From Bacillota bacterium (GTDB lineage: Bacteria > Bacillota > Bacilli > Alicyclobacillales > Alicyclobacillaceae), in assembly GCA_021820805.1 (NCBI GenBank), contig JAKADF010000013.1, positions 1-16,368 of the forward strand: 16,368 bases of DNA. Reading direction: 5' to 3'. The notes beneath the pieces were generated by a model. It saw nothing but the letters and a program-made list of their open reading frames with translations. It was not told where the DNA came from and did no database searches. The position numbers were made by a program, and so were the translations under genes. Shown here in pieces: positions 1 through 5,314 of this stretch (position 1 is its first letter; every line of letters begins with the position of its first letter).

Positions 1-166
1 CAAATAGGGCTTAAACTTTGCCATTTGTTCACCGTCCAATGGAATGTCTCTACCCCAAATAATTCGACATTACGATTGTGTCGTCCTTCCCAGATCTGTT
101 ACCATATTCATTTCATCAGACGGACTCGGCAAAAATATAAACTTTGCGTAACTGAAGCACTTCTTC

Positions 167-196
167 TTGCAACTGCTGATAACCATCGATCATAAT
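167..196 (+). promoter_or_regulatory. Candidate sigma-A promoter for the riboswitch-cobT/bluB transcript
   Basis: A TTGCAA -35 box (167-172) and a CATAAT -10 box (191-196) are separated by 18 bp. Transcription would start near 203, about 60 nt before the cobalamin aptamer, which is a sensible position. The match is by eye and such boxes occur by chance in AT-rich DNA. Confidence 0.4.
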
Positions 197-262
197 AGCC
201 GCTAGACAGTGGCATCTGTTGGGATTACGATGGTGGCGTACTAAGAGAAAACTTTAAAGATA

Positions 263-420
263 GTAAAGGTGTTCACTTGAGAAGTGAACATAGGAAAACC
301 CGTGAAAGTCTAGTGCGGTTCCACAACTGTAAGGGTGAGTTTGGTTCGATGCTACTGGGAGTTTACGTTTGGAAAGGTGAACCGTGGACAATGAACCCAA
401 GCCTGGAGTTTCACCTTTCT
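263..420 (+). ncRNA. Cobalamin (B12) riboswitch
   Basis: The aptamer follows the cobalamin element. An outer stem GTAAA (263-267) pairs with TTTAC (362-366). A perfect hairpin TTCACTT/AAGTGAA (272-287) is followed by TAGGAA, CGTGAAAG, then GCGGTTCC and CAACTGTAA (315-332), matching the conserved core that normally reads GCgGuccCGCCACUGUaa. A second 11-bp stem, 371-381 with 410-420, follows. Its loop carries CCCA (396-399), complementary to TGGG (356-359) in the aptamer, as expected of the L5-L13 kissing interaction. The B12-box part is divergent (ACAACTG instead of GCCACTG). It lies directly upstream of a B12 lower-ligand gene, so it should lower that gene's expression when adenosylcobalamin is plentiful. 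It could be a divergent subclass; the overall assignment is fairly secure. Confidence 0.82.
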
Positions 421-480
421 TATTCAACCAGGACCTATGTACGATAAGTTGGTGTCATTCGTTAAAATCGAGTGTGTGAC

Positions 481-509
481 AGCTATTTTCTGATAGAGAT
501 AGCTTTTTT
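481..509 (+). terminator. Intrinsic terminator of the riboswitch expression platform
   Basis: AGCTAT (481-486) pairs with ATAGCT (499-504), with inner wobble pairs closing the loop further, and a run of six T (504-509) follows. It sits after the riboswitch and only 17 nt before the cobT/bluB ribosome binding site. This is where a transcription-terminating off-switch would act. An alternative pairing of CTAT (483-486) with ATAG (493-496) would compete with it. Confidence 0.65.
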
Positions 510-538
510 CATGTCATCTTGAATTGGAGGAACCTGAT

Positions 539-2335
539 TTGACATCCACGTTGAACCGTGTCCTCGGGGGCATTACGTCACGAAACTCCGAGGTCATGGA
601 AAAAGCTCGCTATCGTCTTGACAATCTAACAAAACCTATTAGGAGCTTAGGAGAGTTGGAGGACGTTGTTCTTCGGCTTTCTTCGATAACGGAGCGGGTT
701 ATTCCCACGTTCCGATCACCCCAGACAGTGATCTTTGCCGCTGATCACGGCGTCAGCACGGAAAGTGTGTCTGCGTACGAAAGTGAAGTCACTGAGCAAA
801 TGGTTGTCAACATGTGTATGGGCAGTGCAGTCAGTAGTGTACTTGCTCGAGCGCAAAATGTACCACTGCGAGTGGTAGATGTGGGAATCCGGTCTCGCGT
901 GCGTCATCCAGATGTACTTGTCAAAAAAATAGGCATGGGTACGAAAAACTTTACTGTCGAACCTGCAATGACGGTAGATCAGGCACGCATGTCTGTAGAA
1001 ATCGGGATAGAGACCATTGAGAAATTCGTTAGTGAGGGAACAGACCTGTTTATTATCGGAGAGATGGGAATAGGTAACACCACCTCAAGTACAGCTCTAC
1101 TCTCCGTTTTTCTAAACCTGTCTCCGGACGCTTTAGTCGGTGACGGCACTGGTATATCAATAGAGAAGAAACGGCTAAAAAGTGAACTCATCCAGGCTTC
1201 TATAAAGCGCCATTCCCCAAATACCGAGGATCCGTGGGATGTATTTGCGAAATTTGGTGGGTTTGAAATTGGTGCGATCGCGGGAGCCTATCTTGCTTGT
1301 GCTTATCACCGGATCCCGGTAATCCTGGACGGCGTGATTACAACGGCCGCGGCGCTTTTCGCCAGTCGATTGAATCCCTTCGTGAAAGACTACCTGATTG
1401 CATCTCACCAGTCTTCTGAACCGGCACACGCTTTCGCACTAGCTTCCCTAGGTTTGCAGCCATTGGTGAAATGGGGAATGCACCTTGGTGAAGGTTCTGG
1501 TGCGTTGTCTGTGCTGCCTGTCATCCGGAATGTTTGCCATGTCACGGCAGAAACCGCGACGTTCGAAGATGCGAGAGTGTCGAACCCGCATCGAACTGAT
1601 AAGACTGCTGAATCTCATTGTGTTACAGGTACTCCTAGCGTTCCTGTAAAAAAACCATCTAAAGGTCCGACCGTTAAAGATTTCAGCACAGCGGAGCAAA
1701 ACGCACTATACAAAGCCATTCTTGCACGCCGTGATATCAGGTCATTCTTACCGAATGAGATTGAGGCTGAGGTTCTCGCACGGATCCTTGCTGCCGCACA
1801 CCACGGTCCGTCCGTCGGATACATGCAACCATGGAATTTCATTTTGATTCGAGACAAAGGACGCCTGCAAGAAATCCAGAAAGTAGTGGAGAGGGAGCGC
1901 ATACGAGCATCGGAAAATTACCAAGATCTTAAGCAAGACTACTATTTGCGTTTAAAGGTCGAAGGTCTGTTACAGGCTCCCCTTACGATTTGTGTTACGA
2001 ATGACCCGAGTCGCGGCGGTCCACATGTTTTAGGAAGAAATACGATTCCTGAAACTGACTTGATGTCGACTGCATGTGCGATCGAAAACCTTTGGTTGGC
2101 TGCAAGGGTTGAAGGAATTGGTGTAGGCTGGGTCAGCATTTACCAAAAATCTGATATTCGTCGAATTCTTCAGATTCCCGAGCATGTTGATCCGGTGGCG
2201 TTGCTCTCCATGGGCTACACGTCGTATTTTCCAGAAATCCCGCTGCTTGAGAGGGTAGGATGGGGAAAACGATTGGATTTGCAAGGTCTCATCTATCAGG
2301 ACTATTGGGGGCACAAGGAGGAGAAACAATCATGA
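539..2335 (+). CDS. cobT-bluB: CobT-BluB fusion: DMB synthase plus nicotinate-nucleotide:DMB phosphoribosyltransferase
   Basis: This is a two-domain enzyme of about 598 residues acting in the cytosol on the lower axial ligand of cobalamin. Residues 1-350 are CobT: the FAADHGVS segment near 66-73, GEMGIGNTT near 174-182, and LGEGSGAL near 316-323, whose glutamate (about 318) is the family's catalytic base. After a variable linker (about 350-380) comes BluB, the flavin-dependent enzyme that breaks up FMNH2 with O2 to give 5,6-dimethylbenzimidazole: RRDIRSF near 397-403 and HHGPSVGYMQPWNF near 421-434. The product of BluB is the substrate of CobT, so the fusion may channel it. The frame is open from TTG 524, but the GGAGG at 526-530 fits TTG 539 (8-nt spacing), so the latter start is used. 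A B12 riboswitch and terminator precede it. Domain identities are firm; channelling is inferred. Confidence 0.93.
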   Translation: MTSTLNRVLGGITSRNSEVMEKARYRLDNLTKPIRSLGELEDVVLRLSSITERVIPTFRSPQTVIFAADHGVSTESVSAYESEVTEQMVVNMCMGSAVSSVLARAQNVPLRVVDVGIRSRVRHPDVLVKKIGMGTKNFTVEPAMTVDQARMSVEIGIETIEKFVSEGTDLFIIGEMGIGNTTSSTALLSVFLNLSPDALVGDGTGISIEKKRLKSELIQASIKRHSPNTEDPWDVFAKFGGFEIGAIAGAYLACAYHRIPVILDGVITTAAALFASRLNPFVKDYLIASHQSSEPAHAFALASLGLQPLVKWGMHLGEGSGALSVLPVIRNVCHVTAETATFEDARVSNPHRTDKTAESHCVTGTPSVPVKKPSKGPTVKDFSTAEQNALYKAILARRDIRSFLPNEIEAEVLARILAAAHHGPSVGYMQPWNFILIRDKGRLQEIQKVVERERIRASENYQDLKQDYYLRLKVEGLLQAPLTICVTNDPSRGGPHVLGRNTIPETDLMSTACAIENLWLAARVEGIGVGWVSIYQKSDIRRILQIPEHVDPVALLSMGYTSYFPEIPLLERVGWGKRLDLQGLIYQDYWGHKEEKQS

Positions 2336-2370
2336 GGATCTATACGTGCAGTAGAGGCAGAGGAAAATAG
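2332..2370 (+). pseudogene. 12-codon stub, possibly the beheaded remnant of the next cob gene
   Basis: An ATG overlaps the stop codon of the cobT-bluB fusion (ATGA) and is preceded by an excellent AAGGAGGAG site at 2315-2323, the arrangement of a translationally coupled operon gene. The frame stops after 12 residues (MRIYTCSRGRGK). A one-base change at the stop would continue it as IALIVMSNT before another stop. Cobalamin operons often carry cobU, cobS or cobC here, but nothing long enough remains to say which. It may also be a meaningless short frame. Confidence 0.25.
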
Positions 2371-2613
2371 CGTTGATTGTTATGAGCAACACATAAGCAC
2401 TTGAATCGTCCCTCAGTTCTGTGGTTTGTGCGCACACAGTTAATGCAAGGCACTAACAGAAGGATGCCTCTTAGAAGCACAGTACATACGTTTTAGGGAG
2501 TAGCGATGAACTTGACATGCTAGTTGAGAGAGTGCGTGTTCAGGTAGACAGGAGGAAATTTTTCGTTGCATCGACGGTTCAAGAACAAACCAGAATTACG
2601 GAGGTGTTACTGC

Positions 2614-2697
2614 ATGTATCTAGACCAGATTATCTGCTTTGCTGATGAAATCCCCGAAATCCAGCATCAGCTCGGCTCCCTTGGCCAGGTTTGTTGA
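2614..2697 (+). pseudogene. Short broken ORF with a good ribosome binding site
   Basis: ATG 2614 is preceded by ACGGAGGTG (2599-2607). The frame gives 27 residues, MYLDQIICFADEIPEIQHQ and onward, then TGA. The residues look protein-like but match nothing I recognise. Translation from about 2702 in another frame also looks protein-like, so this could be the start of a frameshifted, inactivated gene. Evidence is weak. Confidence 0.2.
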
Positions 2698-2901
2698 CAT
2701 CTCAGCCTACACGACGCTTGACAAAGGCACTTAGCCTCCCAAAAGTATCCGGGTTCAAGCATGGGAGTCCAGAGGACCTCTTCAGGATAGACTGAATGTT
2801 TTCATTTTGGCATCCAGCGTGCATACCCGCCAAGAGCTTCATCAATTCGATTCGAATGTGACAGACTAGATGTGACACATGCGTTTTGATTATTAAACGA
2901 A

Positions 2902-2933
2902 CGGGGTGAGGATTGAAGAATCCGTGCCCCCCG
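2902..2933 (+). other. GC-rich hairpin, possible terminator relic
   Basis: CGGGG and GGATT (2902-2906, 2910-2914) face AATCC and CCCCG (2919-2923, 2929-2933) with a small internal mismatch and a GAAG loop. ATTTTG follows. It is the most stable hairpin in the gap, but its T-tract is too short for a confident terminator call. Confidence 0.3.
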
Positions 2934-2995
2934 ATTTTGCATGAATATACGTTCCCAATAGCAACGCCGGCACGACGCTCCCTCGGATCATAAGG

Positions 2996-3221
2996 TTAGT
3001 AAATCATTACTCCGGGGCCTGTGACTCCTTTTAGTTGTATAGAAAGGATTTCCTTAATTTTGGAGTTAAATTCTTTAGGAATACCGCATCTGTGAACAAT
3101 CACGTGGATAAAATCTCGCTCAGAACTAGCCCTTTTTGTTTCTATAGCAATCCCCATACGAATATTTGGATAAAGGTGCAGCAATGCTACCATCGGGCAA
3201 AATAGCTACATAGAGAAACAT
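2996..3221 (-). pseudogene. Frameshifted minus-strand protein fragment of unknown family
   Basis: On the minus strand a frame beginning ATG at 3221 reads MFLYVAILPDGSIAA, and the frame one base over, from 3193, reads LHLYPNIRMGIAIETK and onward to GVTGPGVMIY, stop at 2996. Joined by one frameshift they would give a protein of about 75 residues with plausible composition. No good ribosome binding site is seen before 3221. I do not recognise the family. The alternative is that these are chance open frames. Confidence 0.22.
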
Positions 3222-3243
3222 GAAAATTTTTTGCATTCCCATC

Positions 3244-3262
3244 TTTCGAATATTCTTCGAAA
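3244..3262. repeat. Inverted repeat TTTCGAA-TATTC-TTCGAAA
   Basis: Two 7-bp arms (3244-3250 and 3256-3262) are perfectly complementary around a 5-nt centre, followed on the plus strand by TTTTATTT. It could be a regulator site or a weak terminator. It sits about 90 bp ahead of the candidate promoter at 3346. Confidence 0.35.
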
Positions 3263-3345
3263 TTTTATTTCAAAAACTATGACTATTGATAATTTGGGTT
3301 ATTGCTACCTTAAGAGAGGTATTCTGTTAATTTATTATCAATGTA

Positions 3346-3374
3346 TTGCAGATAAAGGGTAGTTGGAATATAAA
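3346..3374 (+). promoter_or_regulatory. Candidate sigma-A promoter of the flgM-like/sigma-like operon
   Basis: TTGCAG (3346-3351) and TATAAA (3369-3374) are spaced by exactly 17 bp, a good housekeeping promoter. Transcription would start near 3381, leaving a leader of about 105 nt before the GTG at 3486. The leader starts with a TCCAA/TTGGA hairpin (3379-3391) followed by T-rich sequence. Confidence 0.5.
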
Positions 3375-3431
3375 TATGTCCAATGGTTGGAAATTTTTTA
3401 ATTTGGAAAGAAGAAAAAATAGGAGGCTTAG

Positions 3432-3444
3432 GACATATTATGTC
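3432..3444. promoter_or_regulatory. 13-bp palindrome, candidate operator
   Basis: GACATA-T-TATGTC is a perfect palindrome around a central T in the leader of the flgM-like gene. Shorter versions, ACATAATGT (4867-4875) and ACATTATGT (8221-8229), occur in the two copies of the repeat upstream of the glycan cassette and of flgM. The sharing suggests a common DNA-binding regulator, which is not identified. Confidence 0.35.
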
Positions 3445-3485
3445 GAATACTGTCTCATGGTAGTATCGCCTTAGGGGGAGTTCGC

Positions 3486-3647
3486 GTGGGGAAAGTTATC
3501 GAGTTTCCTAAAGGTTTCTCTAAAGAAGACAATCAACATAAAGAAAAACTAGAAGCACTCAAGCAACAGATAAAAAATGGAGAATATAAAATAGATTTAG
3601 AAAAACTCGCCGAATATATTTTGAAAAGCGGTGTTTTAGATGAATGA
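3486..3647 (+). CDS. Short FlgM-like anti-sigma protein, first copy
   Basis: A 53-residue protein starts at GTG 3486 behind GGGGGAG (3474-3480). Its C-terminal half, LKQQIKNGEYKIDLEKLAEY followed by ILKSGVLDE, has the FlgM signature: a helix, the turn NG-Y-I, then a helix ending in SG-L-D. It lines up with the same region of the flgM at 8353. FlgM proteins bind and inhibit the flagellar sigma factor through this C-terminal part and are commonly close to 90 residues, so the N-terminal half is largely missing here. The gene overlaps the following flgN-like gene by 8 bp (ATGAATGA), mirroring flgM-flgN at 8547. A likely partner is the sigma-like protein three genes downstream. Too short to be certain, but context supports it. 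Confidence 0.7.
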   Translation: MGKVIEFPKGFSKEDNQHKEKLEALKQQIKNGEYKIDLEKLAEYILKSGVLDE

Positions 3648-3939
3648 TCTACTTAACGAAATGGAACGACTTTTAGCCGAGATGCACGAAGCACTTATTC
3701 ATAACCAGGCCACAAAAGTTTCTGAGTTGGCAGCTTTACAAGATACTTGCATGAGGAAAATCCAACAGTATTGTTCCAATAACAAAGAGGCGCTCAAGCA
3801 GCACAGGGACAGGCTTCAGAGTCTTCAAGAAAAGCTACAATTGAATCACGTTTTGATCGAAAATGCAGTCAAATTAACGAATGGAATTATTCAAGAAAGA
3901 TTACAGCAAAATCGAATTTCTTGTAGTGGAAACGCCTGA
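3640..3939 (+). CDS. FlgN-like flagellar export chaperone, first copy
   Basis: A 99-residue, almost entirely helical, charged protein with no signal peptide or membrane segment. Heptad-like leucines run through LNEMERLLAEMHEAL and HRDRLQSLQEKLQ, and the C-terminal LNHVLIENAVKLTNGI is typical of FlgN, the cytosolic chaperone that holds the hook-filament junction proteins FlgK and FlgL before export. Its place directly after a flgM-like gene, with overlapping start and stop, is the usual flgM-flgN arrangement. A second FlgN candidate lies at 8547 next to flgK and is the likelier partner of FlgK/FlgL. What this copy binds is unknown. Sequence conservation in this family is low, so the call rests partly on context. 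Confidence 0.65.
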   Translation: MNDLLNEMERLLAEMHEALIHNQATKVSELAALQDTCMRKIQQYCSNNKEALKQHRDRLQSLQEKLQLNHVLIENAVKLTNGIIQERLQQNRISCSGNA

Positions 3940-3953
3940 TTGGAGTGAAGCAT

Positions 3954-4130
3954 ATGTACTCCATAAACTTTGGCTCCGGACCAAGTACTGTATCCGTTGC
4001 AGATTTAATGCGACAAATTATTCATCAAATCAAAAGCCAGGAACTACAAAAGGTTGGGGATTTCGTGCATATGGAAGATAACAAGTTAATGCAGGGCCAA
4101 CCTGTCTCCCTTTATGACTTCTATGCGTGA
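3954..4130 (+). CDS. Small protein of unknown function inside the flgM/flgN/sigma-like operon
   Basis: A 58-residue protein begins at ATG 3954, 8 nt after GGAG (3942-3945). GTG 3945 would add three residues but overlaps the ribosome binding site. It begins MYSINFGSGPSTVSVADLM, has an amphipathic helix (MRQIIHQIKS) and ends SLYDFYA. There is no signal peptide, cysteine pair or membrane segment. It starts 14 bp after the flgN-like stop and ends 13 bp before the sigma-like gene, so it is very likely co-transcribed and co-translated with both. I do not recognise it. Its position between a chaperone and a sigma factor makes a regulatory role possible, but that is only inference. Confidence 0.6.
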   Translation: MYSINFGSGPSTVSVADLMRQIIHQIKSQELQKVGDFVHMEDNKLMQGQPVSLYDFYA

Positions 4131-4143
4131 GGTACGATAGCCA

Positions 4144-4680
4144 ATGCACTACTTTGAGTACAAAGAGTATGCTACTCGCGTTGCACGACGTTTTGTGCAG
4201 TATCGCAGGAGTGCAATGATAGATGAAAATGATTTAATCAATTCTGCAATGATGCGCCTGTGGGAACAGGAAAATGAAGGACTCGAGTTAGATGAAAAGG
4301 CAGCGAAACGGATCGTACGTTTTACTATGCTTGAAACCCTGAAAAAATCGTCCGTTCTCCGCTCTCCCAGAAGCGTAACTATCAATCAAGCATTACAAGC
4401 GTACAAACAAATAAGCACAATTGGGGCTCATGAGGAGCCAAAATATGACCCAATTGACGATTGGGTCGAAGAGGAACCGACAAGGCAAGTTTGGCTTATC
4501 GTCGACAGCTTCCCAGAAGATGATCGATTGCTATTATCTTTAATTTGGGAACACGGATGTAGTATGCAAGATGCTGCAGATACCCTGTATAAGTCAAAGT
4601 CATTTGTTTTTAAGCGCTATCAAGAACTCCTTAAGAAAATTAAGGGTCAGATTCTTCGTCAACAAAAAGCAATTCGTTGA
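4144..4680 (+). CDS. Compact sigma-70-family factor (regions 2 and 4, no region 3)
   Basis: A 178-residue protein. Residues 7-80 resemble sigma region 2: YATRVARRF, then IDENDLINSAMMRLWEQE (the core-binding segment, compare DDLMSLGMLGLYDA in SigD) and VRFTMLETLKKS, closing with LRSPRSVT, which resembles the PRSVR end of region 2 in FliA/WhiG factors. An acidic linker (96-113) leads to region 4 at 118-170, FPEDDRLLLSLIWEHGCSMQ followed by DAADTLYKSKSFVFKRYQELL, a helix-turn-helix that would read a -35 box. Region 3, present in FliA/SigD of about 250 residues, is absent. It should direct RNA polymerase to a set of promoters, held in check by the FlgM-like protein of the same operon. No strong ribosome binding site is visible (GAGG at 4130-4133 is the best). 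A terminator follows. An alternative is a general region-2/region-4 sigma-like regulator unrelated to flagella. Confidence 0.72.
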   Translation: MHYFEYKEYATRVARRFVQYRRSAMIDENDLINSAMMRLWEQENEGLELDEKAAKRIVRFTMLETLKKSSVLRSPRSVTINQALQAYKQISTIGAHEEPKYDPIDDWVEEEPTRQVWLIVDSFPEDDRLLLSLIWEHGCSMQDAADTLYKSKSFVFKRYQELLKKIKGQILRQQKAIR

Positions 4681-4714
4681 AGCAAATGTCTAATAAAGTT
4701 ACAAATTGGTATAA

Positions 4715-4741
4715 CTTCCGATTATTGATCGGGGGTTTTTT
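4715..4741 (+). terminator. Rho-independent terminator after the sigma-like gene
   Basis: CCGAT (4718-4722) pairs with ATCGG (4728-4732), extendable by C-G and wobble pairs outward to 4715 and 4735, and T6 (4736-4741) follows. It closes the 3486-4680 operon and separates it from the repeat and glycan cassette. Confidence 0.8.
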
Positions 4742-4796
4742 ATTTTCGGGAGGAAAAACTGCGAATTTCGCTCTTTGTCCAACATACCTTTAAAAG

Positions 4797-4987
4797 ATTT
4801 TTAAACGAAATGCCTCTTTTTATCGAAAGATGGAGAAAAACAACGAAATTAGTAGATTTCCACGAAACATAATGTCGTATTTTATCGAATTAAACTTATA
4901 CACCTATGAAGGCTCAAATACGCCCAAATTTGATGGTGCACGATTTGAGGATTTTTGACCGTATATATAATGAGAACACAAATGAGG
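4797..4987 (+). repeat. 191-bp direct repeat, left copy
   Basis: Aligned without gaps at an offset of 3354 bp to 8151-8341. I count 28 mismatches by eye (about 85% identity). The stretch 4927-4973 is identical over 47 bp. The right copy is the upstream region of flgM; this left copy is joined at about 4984-4987 to a second copy of the sigma region-4 coding segment. It carries the same TTGAGG (4945-4950) and TATAAT (4966-4971) boxes and the ACATAATGT palindrome (4867-4875). Confidence 0.92.
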
Positions 4988-5232
4988 AACCGAGATTTGA
5001 TCCAATAGACGAGTGGGTCGAAGAGGAGCCAGTGAGACAGGTATGGCTTATTGTAGATGGCCTTCCACAAGATGATCGAATGTTGCTGTCTCTTATCTGG
5101 GTGCAAGGATGCAGTATGCAAGACACAGCTGACGTCCTATATAAGTCAAAGTCATTCGTTTTCAGGCGTTATCAAGATCTTCTTAAAAAAATTAAAAGTC
5201 AACTCCTACTAAAGCAAAGAACAGTTCGATGA
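4906..5232 (+). CDS. Chimeric ORF: repeat-encoded N-terminus fused to a second sigma region 4
   Basis: The frame gives up to 108 residues. The last 83 or so (from NEEPRFDPIDEW) align without gaps to the C-terminus of the sigma-like protein at 4144 (4984-5232 against 4432-4680); 55 of the last 74 residues are identical. The first part (MVHDLRIFDRIYNE) comes from the 191-bp repeat and is the same in-frame sequence found upstream of flgM. Region 2 is absent, so this is not a complete sigma factor; it could be a DNA-binding or decoy protein, or a fading duplicate. In the 74 codons I count about 26 synonymous and 19 replacement changes, which suggests the coding frame was under selection after duplication. 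No ribosome binding site precedes ATG 4906 or ATG 4933, so translation is uncertain. No terminator separates it from the sugar genes. Confidence 0.5.
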   Translation: MKAQIRPNLMVHDLRIFDRIYNENTNEEPRFDPIDEWVEEEPVRQVWLIVDGLPQDDRMLLSLIWVQGCSMQDTADVLYKSKSFVFRRYQDLLKKIKSQLLLKQRTVR

Positions 5233-5314
5233 AATTGAATAAATATCACCTCTTGAAACGTAGTTAAGCAAGTATAAACATAAATGCGCGCAATTCTGGG
5301 GGGCTTTACTTGTT

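Larger units (their letters stand above)
2371..3345. other. Gene-poor, apparently decayed DNA between the B12 gene and the flagellar module
   Basis: No convincing intact gene is present in roughly 1 kb. Short broken frames occur on both strands. On the plus strand, 2614-2697 has a good GGAGG site and starts MYLDQIICFADEIPE, then stops after 27 codons. It is followed in another frame by about 30 codons (from about 2702) ending LFRID at a stop. On the minus strand, 2996-3221 carries a frameshifted fragment (listed separately). GC content drops toward 3200-3420, where the sequence becomes strongly AT-rich and intergenic in character. No tRNA, terminal inverted repeats or CRISPR repeats were seen. 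The pattern suggests old deletion or insertion-sequence decay, but no transposase can be named. Confidence 0.45.

Noticed and set aside
1..69. Minus-strand open frame at the left edge (IIWGRDIPLDGEQMAKFKPY)
   Set aside because: Protein-like, but only 23 codons are visible, a stop precedes it and no start codon is near; the family cannot be named. It may be the tail of a decayed gene.
109..198. Minus-strand 25-codon frame MIDGYQQLQEEVLQLRKVY
   Set aside because: Short, stops early, and has no ribosome binding site. It could be a transposase scrap, but there is nothing to support that.
241..420. Structured RNA initially considered as a group II intron end
   Set aside because: No domain V-type hairpin and no reverse transcriptase; the conserved GTGAAA/GCGG/ACTGTAA series and the kissing-loop complement fit the cobalamin riboswitch, as does the downstream gene.
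979..2329. Several minus-strand frames of 60-100 codons opposite cobT-bluB
   Set aside because: They mirror the strongly coding plus strand and have no recognisable domains or ribosome binding sites.
3881..4081. 66-codon frame overlapping the flgN-like and 58-aa genes
   Set aside because: It covers the ends of two better supported genes in another frame and has no ribosome binding site of its own.
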